This document shows positions 36,354 through 47,965 of a stretch of DNA of 64,000 bases, piece after piece. A model generated the notes under the pieces. That model was not told where the DNA came from and did not search any database. It saw only the letters and a program-made list of their open reading frames with translations. Each line of letters opens with the position of its first letter. Position 1 is the first letter of the stretch. The stretch is from Ananas comosus. Its lineage: Eukaryota; Streptophyta; Magnoliopsida; Poales; Bromeliaceae. The stretch covers positions 3,160,071-3,224,070 of the forward strand of contig NC_033627.1 of NCBI RefSeq assembly GCF_001540865.1, written 5' to 3'. A program made the position numbers and the translations under genes.

Positions 36354-38076
36354 CTGGATTTGTTGTAGCATGGAGGGCTCCTCTGTCTAATTTTTCAGTG
36401 GTGCCATTACACCAACATTGGTTCTGCTTCTTTCTTGTACATGTCCTATACCTGTTATACTCATTTTGGAAACTTGATAACAACATTGAGAAACATCTCC
36501 AGAACCCTGTTGTAATTTTTCTTTTACTTCTCAACCATCTGTTGTGTGACAAACTTGAAGAAATATTCAGTTGAGACCCCTGGAAATCGGCATAGTTGTT
36601 ATCTTCGATGGTTGTAAGATGACATACTGCAAAAATAGCAGCTCTTTATTTCCGTGCTCTTCTCTCTTTTTTTTCCCATGCTTCTACTGCTTGAGGGTGC
36701 CCCTCTAGTATTTGTCCATAGTAGATACAGCAGAAATTGGACAAAGTAATCAACCAGATACTAGAATTATGGGAAATAGAGAGGTAATGCAAACCTTAAT
36801 CCACAAGCACTTAAAAGTCTTGATTGCATAGTTAACCCCAGTTTGTTACATAGTAAGAGTTGTTATGCCATTCAACAGAGTCTAGCACGGCCAACACGTG
36901 CCACCTGTGCCGAGATAAGTCCATGTCGACTGTGCTGACAAATAAAATAGGGTGCATGCTAGGGCACGCCAGCTTTGACGTGTCATGCTATTTTGTGCTA
37001 GCACAACGGCACACCGTAGTGGCATGGCAATTCTTATTACAAAACCACCCTAATAGTTAATGTAGGAACCTCCAATCACTTTGATAATATCGAACAGGTG
37101 CTACGAAGATAAAGAACTAAAAGAGTATACATCAGCTGACAAATGATATTGGGAATCTTCCGCGTACAGCGCGAAAGACCATTTCCCTTCATATGTTAAT
37201 ATAACTATGTCCAACATAACCACGAATCTCATTCCCTCAAACTGCATCATTACTTTATAGCATAATTGCAGAATTAGTGGTGCGAATTTTCAATAAAGAC
37301 ATCTACAAAAAAAAAAAAACATGTCCTTCATTACCATGCTCAGAATAAGTCAAATTGGATAAATCATCAACCAAAACTCAGTGCTTAAACAACTTAATAA
37401 TCTAAATAGCAGGCATATGCATAGAATTAGAATGGTCACTGTATCACTTAGGCGAAGCTATAGCTTAAACATTAGGCAGATTTTCGATTTCTCAAATATT
37501 CAGATGCAAATAGAGACTACTTACAAATTCAAAATATGTTACATTACATTTTTGAAAGAGAATTCTCAAGGTGAGAGCAAACCTGATAACAACACCAATT
37601 AAAAAAGAGTAACATACAATACAGGATAGAACAACAGTTGCATTGATATTTCAATCACATTTTGGAACCACAAAAAAGCATCATCAGTGCTCTAAAATTC
37701 AATCACTATTCTCAAAAATCGATCCTGGAACATGTAACAGAGTAAACAAAAAGTTGTACAGCAAGAACACAACAATAAGCAAAAGAATACCTCTTTTCTT
37801 TACGGTGATCGAATTCAAACGGTTGCAACCAAAAAAGGAAAAACAAATTGAAACAATTACAAACAAACTCTAGAAATCATCAAACACAACAACAACCCGG
37901 AAAAAATTCGCAATCAGTTTGAGAGTAAAACCTCGATTTTTACGCAGGTACCCGAAGCAACCCCGAAATCGCCGGCGAAGAATCCGGTCTCGCTCTGCGT
38001 CAAAACCCTAACCAGATCCTGTTTTCTTGAGCCGAAACCCTAGCAGAGAAGGAGAGAGAGGGGGCATTAGCATCAC
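36354..38076. other. Convergent spacer between MET1 and the PRA1 gene
   Basis: It contains the MET1 3' UTR at its left and the PRA1 3' side at its right. A patch at about 36,855-37,060 has GGCACG/GTGCC inverted words similar to the hAT-MITE interiors, but no clean ends. At 37,980-38,045, AAACCCTAAC and AAACCCTAG (telobox-like) occur downstream of the PRA1 stop. No additional gene is supported. Confidence 0.45.
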
Positions 38077-38606
38077 TCACTCACCCCGGGGGAGCACGTG
38101 GCGGCTCTCGACGACGGAGAGCAACCCCCTGTCGGCGGCCTCCTGCTCCTCGATGTAGAGGTCGTCGGTAACCCTAAACGCGGCGTGCAGGGCGACGATC
38201 GCGGCGCTGACGATGAGCGAGACGAGCACGTTCAACCCGACGTGGGTGAAGACGAGGGCGAGGACGGTGGCGAGGGCGAGGGCGGCGAGGACGAGGCGGT
38301 CGTCGAGGGGGCGGCGGAGGATGACAAGGGGCGCGTCGCGGCAGAAGTAGAGGGCGAGCCACGCGACAAAGAGGAGGAGGAAGACGATCATGGAGACGGG
38401 GTGCCACAGGAGGCCGAGGAAGAGGACGACGAGGGCGACGAGGGCGTAGTTGGAGCGGAAGTACCCCAGGTTGCGCCGCGCGCGCTCCACCGCCTCGCCG
38501 TAGCTGTAGGGGCGCGCGAACGCCGAGGGGTCGGCGAGCTCGCGCCACGGCCGCGTCGCGCCGGCGAAGGCCCTCCCCCGCGCCCTCGCGCGGGTGAAGA
38601 ACGCGG

Positions 38607-38637
<31 letters not shown>

Positions 38638-38709
38638 TGCGGCGGCGGCTGAGGGCCCCTCCGGCGAGGTGGGGATGGTGCCGTAGCGGGGCCACGTGGC
38701 CGAGGACAT
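38077..38709 (-). CDS. PRA1 family prenylated-Rab-acceptor-like membrane protein
   Basis: Single exon, 210 residues, the usual size for plant PRA1 proteins. The N-terminus carries RYGTIPTSP, the Y-G-x-I-P-T motif typical of the F/E-type plant subgroup, followed by an Ala-Asp repeat (residues 20-35) from GCGTCG codon expansion. The PRA1 core follows: [11 protein letters not shown] (80-90), then four hydrophobic segments in two pairs (about 88-102 and 105-122; 138-155 and 157-176), with WHP and YFCRDAPL between. The tail is acidic ([10 protein letters not shown]). Family members sit in ER/Golgi/endosomal membranes and assist Rab-dependent vesicle traffic. The ATG is the first in frame after a telobox-bearing leader. 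The stop lies inside a good donor sequence (CCGGGGTGAGTGAG), so a spliced variant or an intron at the stop is possible. Confidence 0.9.
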
Positions 38710-38782
38710 CGTCGCAGAGGGTGGGGGTGAAGGGGGAGAGACACCCTAGGCGGTGGATTTGTATGGGGAAGGAGAAAGGTAC

Positions 38783-38804
38783 CAAAACCCTAACCCTAAC
38801 CCTA
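38783..38804 (-). promoter_or_regulatory. Telobox-like repeat in PRA1 leader/promoter
   Basis: Three consecutive CCCTAA-type units (AAAACCCTAACCCTAACCCT on the plus strand) lie 74-95 bp upstream of the PRA1 start. Teloboxes (AAACCCTAA) are known promoter/leader elements of plant housekeeping genes and recruit TRB-type Myb proteins. The transcription start is not known here, so this may lie in the leader. Confidence 0.7.
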
Positions 38805-38959
38805 GATCGCCATGGATTGGCGACGGTTGGGAACACTCCCGTGTTAATTCTATTGGTCGAGTTCTCACGACGAGGGCGGTGGAAATTGAACGAGGCGGCG
38901 TTTCTTTCTTTTCTTTTCTTTTCTTTTTTCCAGTGGTTTTTTTTTTTCAAAATTATTTT

Positions 38960-41228
38960 TGTGTGATAAATTCACTTATTTTCGAATTAAACTAATTTGG
39001 TAATGTTAATTTATTTTTTATTTGTATAAAATTTTTATTGTTTATTTTAATATTTTACTAACATTTGAGAAAGAAATAAAAGAATATTTTGATTTTAAAA
39101 ACAGTTCTGCATTATCAAAGTTGAAAAATAAGTAGCTTCATCCTTTCATTTTTGGAATTTTACATATATAATAAATTTATTCTTTCATTTTTAAATATTC
39201 CTCTAAATTCTAAATTTTATTAGTAAATTTTAAGATTAGGGGTTAAAAAAAATCAAAAATTAATAAAAATATTTTAGCCCATCAGAGTTATATTAGGTAT
39301 TTTAATGTTTTGAAAGATATAATAGATATTATTTTTCTTAGAAAAAGATTTTAATTAATTGTCACTTTATGTTTCGCAAATAGATTAGAAAATTTTATTA
39401 CAAAAAATATATTTATTTATTTTTTATTAGCTGGTGTCGGCACTGCAGCAATGTGCTCTGGCAAATTTTATGCATACTTGTTAAAAAGGGGGTTTTTAGT
39501 TCAATAGTACTCTTCTAAAATTTTATTTTAAAAATAAATTTGTTAAAATTTTATTTATAGATATAGTCTTATAAAAGCGGTAAACGGTGAACCATCCACC
39601 GCTTTCTTTTTTTTTTCTTCCTTTTTATTATAATTTTACGATGGTAAAAACGACGAATGGTTCACAGCTTTTATTATTTTTTTACTGCTAAATAGAAATT
39701 ATGAATGCGGTGAATGATTCACCGCATTTAAAAGTCTATTTTTATAATTATTTTTTTTAAAAAATTATTTTTATAATTATAAAAATTAATAGGATTAGTT
39801 ATAAAAAATATTCGATAAAAAGCCTAAAGAGAACATAATCCACCCAACCCCAGAATAATAGCCAAAATAAATAGAGTTGGGTACCATTGATTTATTTCCC
39901 ATGATATAGCATTTATACTGATGATCCGCATCGCTAAATATAAATCAAAATATTTAAAAAATTCAAAAACTAATTTGTATACTTTCATGACATTATCAGT
40001 TTGTGCATCAAATATATTTTAACAACATNTACGTAAATTACTACATCTTTTTAAGTTAAGTGAACATAAAAGTAATATTACGGAAAACTTAAAATGCTCC
40101 ATATGGACCATTTCAGTTGCAAATTTTACTATCTTTTAATTATTAAAAAAATCCAATAATAAATTATAAAGTTTTATTATTACGTACTACAAACATTGTA
40201 CTTACGTTTAACAGCGCGACATGATCTTTTGATTTGCATGCTCCATCAAAAAAGAAGAAGCATAATTAGAGTCTTTTTTAATTTCCATGGTGTTCAAATC
40301 AAAGCCTACTAGAATATAAAATTCAAATATTAAAATATAAAAATCCTTACACACGTGTGATTGAATATGCACAGCATTTCGCTACTGACCTAACCTCTCT
40401 CGAGACTGCCTGGATCCTAATTATCAAACTTTGCCTCCTGGATTATAATTAAAATATGATTATCTAACATCTTGGGAGTTGGGGGTTCTGTTTGCTTTCT
40501 TTTATATTGTTAATACATTAACACATAATATAAAAGATTTTGAAGAGTCCATCGTGTATTTCAAAACTATAATATAAATTGTAATAATCAATGAAAACAA
40601 GAGTCCAACTATTATCCTCTTATGAATATGGAAAGTTATAAATTTTCAGTCATTAGATCTACTATTTTAAATATTTTCAATCTACCACCATTCAAATATA
40701 GGGGACCATTTATCTTTCTAATTATGGACTATTATCATTCTAAACGCACATCTCTTCATCTAACGGTCGAAAATTTATAAGTACAAAAAAACCTGTACTG
40801 ATAAAAATATAGTAGCCCTAACCATGAAAACAAGATTTTTAGAGAATCCAAAACAGCTAGGCAAGCAAAACAGAAACTCAGCAACAGATTATTAAGGTTA
40901 TAAAACAAGCCTTCACTTTTAGTGCATTCCATAAACACACTGGATTACAGGTTTTTGACAAAAGATGCAGCAAAACATGCACTGTACTAGTGCGTACATC
41001 ACGACCAAGCATTTACTAATACACCATAAACACTGGATTACAAACGATGTAGAAGCATTTACTAAGCAAACGATGCACAGTACTAATGTCTATATCACCA
41101 CCGATTGTTTACAGTCACCAGAGACCATTGAAGTAGTTACGTATTCACATAAAACTAAGATGTAGTAATCCCAAATACCAAGCACAAAGTTACTATAGCA
41201 GCAGCAGAAGAGAGGATCGCAAACGCAC
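38960..41228. other. Intergenic AT-rich DNA with palindromic GCGGTGAA motifs
   Basis: No gene is supported. Near 39,575-39,726 three related inverted words occur: GCGGTAAACGGTGAACC...CCACCGC, CGAATGGTTCACAGC, and TGCGGTGAATGATTCACCGCA (39706-39726; a palindrome with one central mismatch). They may be part of a small fold-back element. One undetermined base lies at 40029. Confidence 0.5.
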
Positions 41229-44200
41229 TTACTGTTTCTTATCAGAACAATGGAGTTTCTTCATGGACTCCACAGCCTCCCTGCAAGTTTAATAAAAATA
41301 TGCGACAAGCCAAAACACAATTTAGAACTAACTAAATCTGATTAAGCTGAAACAAGGCATAGTACAAGATACCATAATGCTTTCTCAATCTCCTCATTCC
41401 CGGGGTCGAGTGTCAAGCCTTCCAAGAATGCATCAGCAGCTCCTGCATAGTCCTGAAATACCCAAAAAGAAAATCAACAAAGGAAAAGAAAAAAAAATAG
41501 AAATAGTGGGATAAGATAAAAGCGAGTAAGGAAGGGGAAATGATTTGAAGAAGCGGGCATGATTCTGTATCATCTTACGTTGAGTAAGCTACGAGCTGCT
41601 CCTTCGCGGTAGCACGCTTTTGGCCACTTGGGCCTCAGCATCCTACAGACCTGAGCGTCGTGCAATGCTCTATCCCCTTCCCCCCGGCGCAGCCAGCAGA
41701 CGCTCCTGTTGGAAAAGATGGTTGCATCGAGAGGATTCATCTCCATTGCCTATGTTCGACAAACAAATAATGAATCAGAACTCAGGACACTTCTAGAAAA
41801 GTGGAGGCCTCATTTGACTAGTTTACATTCAAACATAAGGCCTCATTTGAGCTCGATAAACGTCTCTAAAAAGTTTGAAATTAAGTTACACTGGGAATAA
41901 TCAGGTGCAAGTTAACAAACTTACCATAGAATAGTAGTATATTGCTGTAAGGTACTCGTTTTTCTTAAAAGCATTCCCTCCTTTAGACTTCATTTCAGCA
42001 AATCTGTTACTGGATAATTCTTCATCCTAATGTATACAAACTAGTAGTAAGCGGCACAGCAGAGAAAAACATCAATGCCATATCAAAATAATAGTATCAG
42101 AAAGACAACTTAAATCCACTAGATCTTCCCGAGATACTCAAAAAAGGAATGTCTATGGAAAAGAAAGATCTGCTATTCTAACTAAAAATTATGTCTGTAA
42201 TTAACGATATTTCCAACAGTGTACCTTATAGTAATAAAATTTAGTGAAATTGATGCCAAAATTTAGTTAATAACAGCTACAAATTAGCACATTTACCATC
42301 GCAACCAACACCAGCACCCACATCACAATTTGATATGAATAAACCCATACAGTATGACATGGGATTCAAATCCAGGACCTAAACCTAAACCAAAACACGA
42401 AACCTACCAACTGCTCTAAGCAGTGACGTTTAATTGCCAAGTTTCTAATTTATACATTAATGAGAAAAGGTCAACAGAACAGGAAAACCCAGTAAAATGC
42501 ATACCCGTAGCTTGAAGCGTTCAGATTTTACAAAGCTGATTATTCCATCAACACTCCAATCTGGCATGTAGGGAATGGGAGAAGTCGCATGGAAGAGAAT
42601 TTCAACATCATGTCTTTTAGCGAACAGAGCAGCCAGCTCTATCGGTCTTCTCCCAGACTGTGAAATACAAAATCCATTAAACATTAGTTGACACTATAGT
42701 ACATGAAGGCCTTCCAAACATACAAGTGCTATTATATAACAAGTTAACAACCGAAATTGGTGGACAAGGCTCAAATTGTTTTAGGGACAGCAATGACTCA
42801 ATGTACTTCACAGACACACGACACTATTAAATTAAAAATATTACCAGAACAAAAGAACCAAAGGTATCGATTATACAAATTTCCAAAAAGAAATATCATG
42901 AAAAATTGCATTAATCCTGTGTCGCCCAATTAATCAACCACAGATTATATAGGGAATCATCAGAATGTGCAGCAAAAATTAAAGAGTGATGCTAGCGATA
43001 ACAAGTCCGAAGAAAGACAAAAATGAAACAAGGCAAGAGCTACCTCATTGACAACATTTGGGTCAGCCCCAGCTTCCAACAAGCACTTGATAAAATCAGT
43101 TAAGCCCTCATGAGCTGCTACTGATAAAGGAGTTGTTCCACTTGGAGTACTAGCATTCACATCAGCGCCAGCCTAGAAAAGCAAAAAGAAACACAACAAT
43201 TACTCCGGCCTACTTTGTACAGAGAGAATCACTTATTAGTGTCAAGAGACTTCCATTGGATGAAGTTTTAACCGAAGAATCGTCCATTCTCACATGAGTA
43301 ATCAGTTGAAATTACAAAATAATGTTCTTTAAAGAAGAAATTGACAATTAGAACCTGAAAGCATAAATTGTACAAAATATGAGCTTGCGTTTATATATCT
43401 GCACAACAGAAACAAGTGAAAATTTGACAAGGACAATAAGCTAGGGTAGAAGAAAATCATAGACCTTGATCAGTAGCTTCGTGCATTCCAACGATTCAGT
43501 TAGAACAGATACCAACAGCGGTGAAAAGATGCTGTCGGAAACCTTGTTAGGCTGAAAAAAGAATCAACATCATAGCTTTAATCTTTTACAAATACAATGA
43601 AAACATGGTTCATTTGTCTTCATACTCCTTAAAGATACTGCTTAAAAGCTATCTATGAGATAGTGGGCCTAAACACACAAAACAGGATTATATTATAAGA
43701 TTCCAGAATCCAGAATACTGCTCAACTTTCTCGGTTAAAATACCGAATGCATATAATCCAAGGTTTTAAGTGCCCGTCGGCACGGGCCGTATCCACCTTG
43801 CTGTACCGTGCCAACAAGATACCGGCACGATACAGACCCCGCGCCGATGGCATAGCTCAAAATCCTCTATTCTTTAAATTAGTAAGTCATTTCCTCAATA
43901 AAGTTCAAAAGATGTGATAAAAAGACATAATAAATAGTTAAAATATTTTGTTGCTAAAGAAAATAAATATTTCATGCTATTAGGTGTCGGCAGATAAGAA
44001 TTTTTTTGACCGGCACGCATCGGCACGGCTCGGCACGCACCGGCACGGCTCGGCACGCACCGTGCCGTACCGTGCCGGCAAGTTTCCGGCATGACTCCGT
44101 GCCACGGCACTTAAATCCTTGATATAATCATACCAATAAATGCATAAATAGAGTTTGACACAACAGGAGACGCTCATATTCCTTTTCTATGAACAAAGGA

Positions 44201-46975
44201 TCATAAATAGCAAATCAAACAACTGCATTGGATCTGCATTTGGTCAAGGTAGTCAGCGAGTTGCACACTAAGTAAGGCTCTGACAGTACAATATTGTCTC
44301 TAAGCTTGATGTTGCCAAAAAACTAATAAAATCTCAACAGAAACAAATATTTCACATAAAAAGCATGAGATAGTTTTTGTCTTTTAGATAAGAGTTCTAA
44401 AAGAAGTCCAATTGTATTTTATATGGTGCATAGATGTGAACTGCATCTGAATTGGAAGGTGATCAACCTCTTCTAGCAACATTTACAAGAAAGGTGAATG
44501 CAGGTGAAAAATCCTTTTATTATTTAAGGGAAAGAAGATATGCCACTTAGATACTTCACTTTGCAACCGTATTAGCAATGTTTGGGTCTGCAAATAAACT
44601 GGTAAGAGGAAAGGACTAGTGTAGATTTGTGGACCTGATCAAAGAACTATGTTGATGGACTAGCTTGCACACGTTGCCTATATATGCAAAAAATCTCTGC
44701 CAGCAAGCTCACATGGAAGAAAATAGAATTAAGCATATTACATTTGCTCCGTGCTCCAACAAAATCTTCACAATTTTTTCTTGTCTGTTGCGAGCAGCTG
44801 CATTCAGTGGAGTGCCAACGAAGCTATTGGGATCTACAGGGATCCCTTTCGAGAGTAGTAGATTTACTACCTCGCAATGTCCTGCAAAGATATTAAGTAA
44901 AAAAGAAATCGTACATTTACAGCTAATATACTTTCTACGGCACAACTAGTAAATAGATCGTATCAATTGTTACATGCTATATCAAATAATTCCGGAAGAC
45001 AAGAAAAGCTAAATATGAAAGACCGACATGGATCAAATGCCAACAACATGATTTAATAAGCATGATCAAATACATAATGCAGAAAACAAATGCGGTATCA
45101 TGTGCTCTCCCATAAGATAGTGAGTTGCATATTTAATACGACGGTTTAAATACAACCAAAACAGAAACAGAGCATGTCAGAAATTCACAACTAAAAAGAA
45201 CCTCCAGCAATTATCTATATTTGGTAACTTAAATTCAAGAAACAAGGCAAAACAAAAATGTACTTCAAACTACAAAGTACAGCGTGATCAATATATCAGA
45301 TCCATCTATCAATAAAATGAATATAGATCCGTCTTCACTGATTTCTTCATTGATTAAGAATTCCTGACGTGAGGGCCAAGCCATGTTATGAGAGTGCAAA
45401 CAAAAGCTTAGATATCCTCACAAGATAAAAGAAAATCAACATTACAAAGTAAAAGTAACAGAACTTATTCGAGCTTAGTTTCAAAGTTTAAACTGAAAGA
45501 GTAGAAATTCATCAATTATACTCCTTTTGGTCTGAAAATGATAAAATTGATTCTCCCCAGAAAATTCCTACTGGAGAATCAATATAACTGTTGGAAAGAG
45601 CTTGAGATAACAATGCAAGCCTTTTGGTGAAAAAAATAAAAGAATAAAAATTCATCTACTACAAAAATATTGTTAGTGTCAATTCCTTCAGAACTTGCAT
45701 TTTTTTAAATTTCTACACAACGAAGAACTTCTGCAATGAGTAAACAAGTTACACACTGATAAATAGAAATGTACCAACTATAGCAGTGCCTTAAAATGTT
45801 GGACATAATTTAAATTTTGTTTATTTAAAACTTTCAAAAGGTCTTTTAAAGGGTATAAGTTTAGTTAATTAAAAGAATGCATACAATTTTAGGTTGGGCT
45901 TTGGAGAGGCCCAAAGGTTTGGGCCCAGCTTGGGAAGGGCTAGACATGCTTTATGCTTATTGTTTAGTCCCCCATTGAATAGAGAAAGCCTTACAAAGGA
46001 ACTTATATTAAACCCAACTCTTACCTTGGATGAACTTAACTATGTTCACTAGACCCATATCAATGATATCATGCACGCGTGAACACAACAGGAGAGTTTT
46101 TCCTATAATCCCACGGGAGATATCAATTCGACATAACCACCTCATTAGAAACTAGAGACAAGTTATAAAAGTATACATTCCAACCACATGGTGAATAAAC
46201 TATATCTTCAAGATTTAGACCAAAAACGGAAAAGAGAGAAGAGAAAGACCTTCTTGTGAAGCGCAGTGAAGGACAGAGTACCCTCTCTCGTCTGGTATAG
46301 AAGGATCGGCGCCATGATCAAGAAGATATTCAACGACAGCAAGGTGATTCTCTAATGCCGCATGAAACAGAGGAGTATCACCTATCAAGAACACCACATT
46401 AATCGCTGATACACATTCATGCGTACACATCTCATCATCTTCATCGACACAGGGAACTGAGAGGGAGAAACCTAAATTTACCTTTATACGACGTTACATT
46501 AACATCTAATCCCAACTCCTCTACAAAATATTTGCACACATCGATCTTTCCCTCCGTCGCTGCGACATGAAACGCCCCGCGACCGTTCAAATCCCTAATC
46601 GATGCCACAGTGGCCGCAATACCGCTCCCATCATCGAGAGTTCTCGCCGTTTCTATTCATTTATACACACACATCCGAAAAAAAAAAAAAAAAAAAAAAA
46701 AAAAACCAAGAAAACGAGAATTATGAAAAAGAAAAATTCTCATCATACAAAACAAAATCAAACTCTAATTCTCGACGAAGAACGTACTCTTAAGAGCACG
46801 GAGATTCCCAGAAGCGGCTGCTTCGATAATCCTTTTTACCAATCTTTTATCTGGGATCGGAGCACAAAGCGATCAAAAACAACTACGGAAATAGATTTAA
46901 TTTAAAGTTCAAAGAGAGAGAAAAGGAAGATATATTTAGGGGTTTTGGGGGTGGTACCAGATCCGGGAAACGCCA
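41229..46975 (-). CDS. Ankyrin-repeat and TPR domain protein
   Basis: Exons in transcript order: 46975-46957, 46850-46788, 46652-46482, 46381-46250, 44881-44742, 43551-43465, 43172-43044, 42657-42505, 42026-41925, 41749-41579, 41452-41373, 41280-41229. They sum to 1299 nt, 432 residues. Residues ~45-280 are ankyrin repeats (e.g. GDTPLFHAALENHLAVVEYL, GTPLNAAARNRQEKIVKILL, GTTPLSVAAHEGLTDFIKCL). A conserved PDWSVDGIISF linker follows, then a TPR region at ~300-420 (KGGNAFKKNEYLTAIYYYS; NRSVCWLRRGEGDRALHDA). No membrane segment or signal peptide is seen. This ankyrin-plus-TPR arrangement is a conserved plant family with little known biochemistry; a co-chaperone or scaffold role is inference. 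The first exon codes only MAFPGS plus one base; its ATG follows an AAACCCTAAC telobox. Confidence 0.88.
43759..44121. mobile_element. hAT-type MITE with perfect 8-bp target duplication
   Basis: 363 bp in an intron of the ankyrin-TPR gene. The termini CAAGGTTTTAAGTGCC and GGCACTTAAATCCTTG are inverted repeats. The flanks are identical 8-mers ATATAATC (43751-43758 and 44122-44129), the hallmark length of hAT insertions. The subterminal zones carry repeated CGGCACGG/CCGTGCCG words, with near-identical tandem CGGCACGCACCGGCACGGCT units at about 44,010-44,070. No transposase is encoded. Confidence 0.88.
46679..46705. repeat. Poly-A tract in ankyrin-TPR gene intron
   Basis: A run of 27 or so A on the plus strand lies between exons 2 and 3. 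On the transcript strand it is a T tract close to the branch/acceptor region of that intron. Confidence 0.85.
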
Positions 46976-46986
46976 TTGTTAGGGTT
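46976..46986 (-). promoter_or_regulatory. Telobox in ankyrin-TPR gene leader
   Basis: On the transcript strand AAAACCCTAACA directly precedes the ATG. The same word type occurs upstream of the PRA1 gene. It is consistent with a broadly expressed gene; its effect is inference. Confidence 0.6.
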
Positions 46987-46999
46987 TTGTGATTCTTTG

Positions 47000-47965
47000 G
47001 AGAAGTGGAGTGCTGAGGTTTAAATCGCTTCGTTTTCTTCTCGTCGAAGCTTCGTGCGGTTTTTATACTTCAAACGGCAGTGAGAAGTGGTGTACTGGGA
47101 AGGAGAAAAGGCGGGATCAGCGTACGATGACAAATCTTTTGCGTGCACCGAGTGTATACGTACATTTGATGCACCACCCACATATATATTTCACATATTA
47201 TTTTCGACAATAAACTATTTGAATCAATAATAATAAACATTATTAAATAAAATTTATACTATTTGAGCTTCACAAAAATTCATTGTAAGGTGATTCTATG
47301 ATATCATATATTTGGTGATTAAGTGGTCCCAAATTAACCTTATATTAGTTATTTAAAATTTTTAATTTTAAAATTATTTGAACGCTAAGTAACTGATGTC
47401 GAAAATTTATAAAATCTGATTATAAGAAAATTCAAATAGCGTAGATCATTTCAATAATGTGGATCGTCCATTCGAAAGTCTTATGACCAAAAATAATACA
47501 AACGTAAATAGTCTCACTCACTTTTAAAAATATTTTTGATTTATTCATAATAATAGATTTTTTGATAAAAGATAATAATATATATTTATAAAAAATTATC
47601 TTCTGAGCATTAAAATATCCTAAAAATCAACGTGCATGAATAAAAATAATATTTGATTCATTGTCATAGTAGTTTAAATATATGCCTTTAAATTATTATA
47701 AAATAAAATTATCTTTATTTAATATTTATTTAGTAAATTAATTCTATCTTTTGGTGTTTCAATCATATTTCTAAGACTTCGGTGTATAGTTTCTTCGGTG
47801 TAGCCGAAAGGGAAACGAAGGGACGGACGCTGAAGGGTTGCCACGTGTACGGTGATTTGATGTGACGGGACACGGCGACGTGAAGGGGTTTCAATGATGT
47901 TTGTTGTGCGCCGTTCGATTAATCTGATCGGATGCTTTGACATTCCCGCAGTGTAACAACTGTAG
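47000..47965. other. Promoter side of the ankyrin-TPR gene and intergenic DNA
   Basis: The first ~200 bp should hold the ankyrin-TPR promoter (GC-moderate, no clear TATA element). The remainder is AT-rich with a short GC-rich patch at 47,790-47,900 containing GCCACGTGTAC. No other gene is seen. Confidence 0.45.

Noticed and set aside
36855..37060. Additional hAT MITE from GGCACG/GTGCC words
   Set aside because: No matching terminal repeat or 8-bp duplication could be found, so it is only mentioned in the spacer description.
38098..38950. Long open frames on both strands over the PRA1 gene (e.g. 184 and 258 codons)
   Set aside because: They are Arg/Pro/Gly/Glu-rich shadows of a GC-rich coding exon; only the PRA1 frame has conserved motifs and membrane segments.
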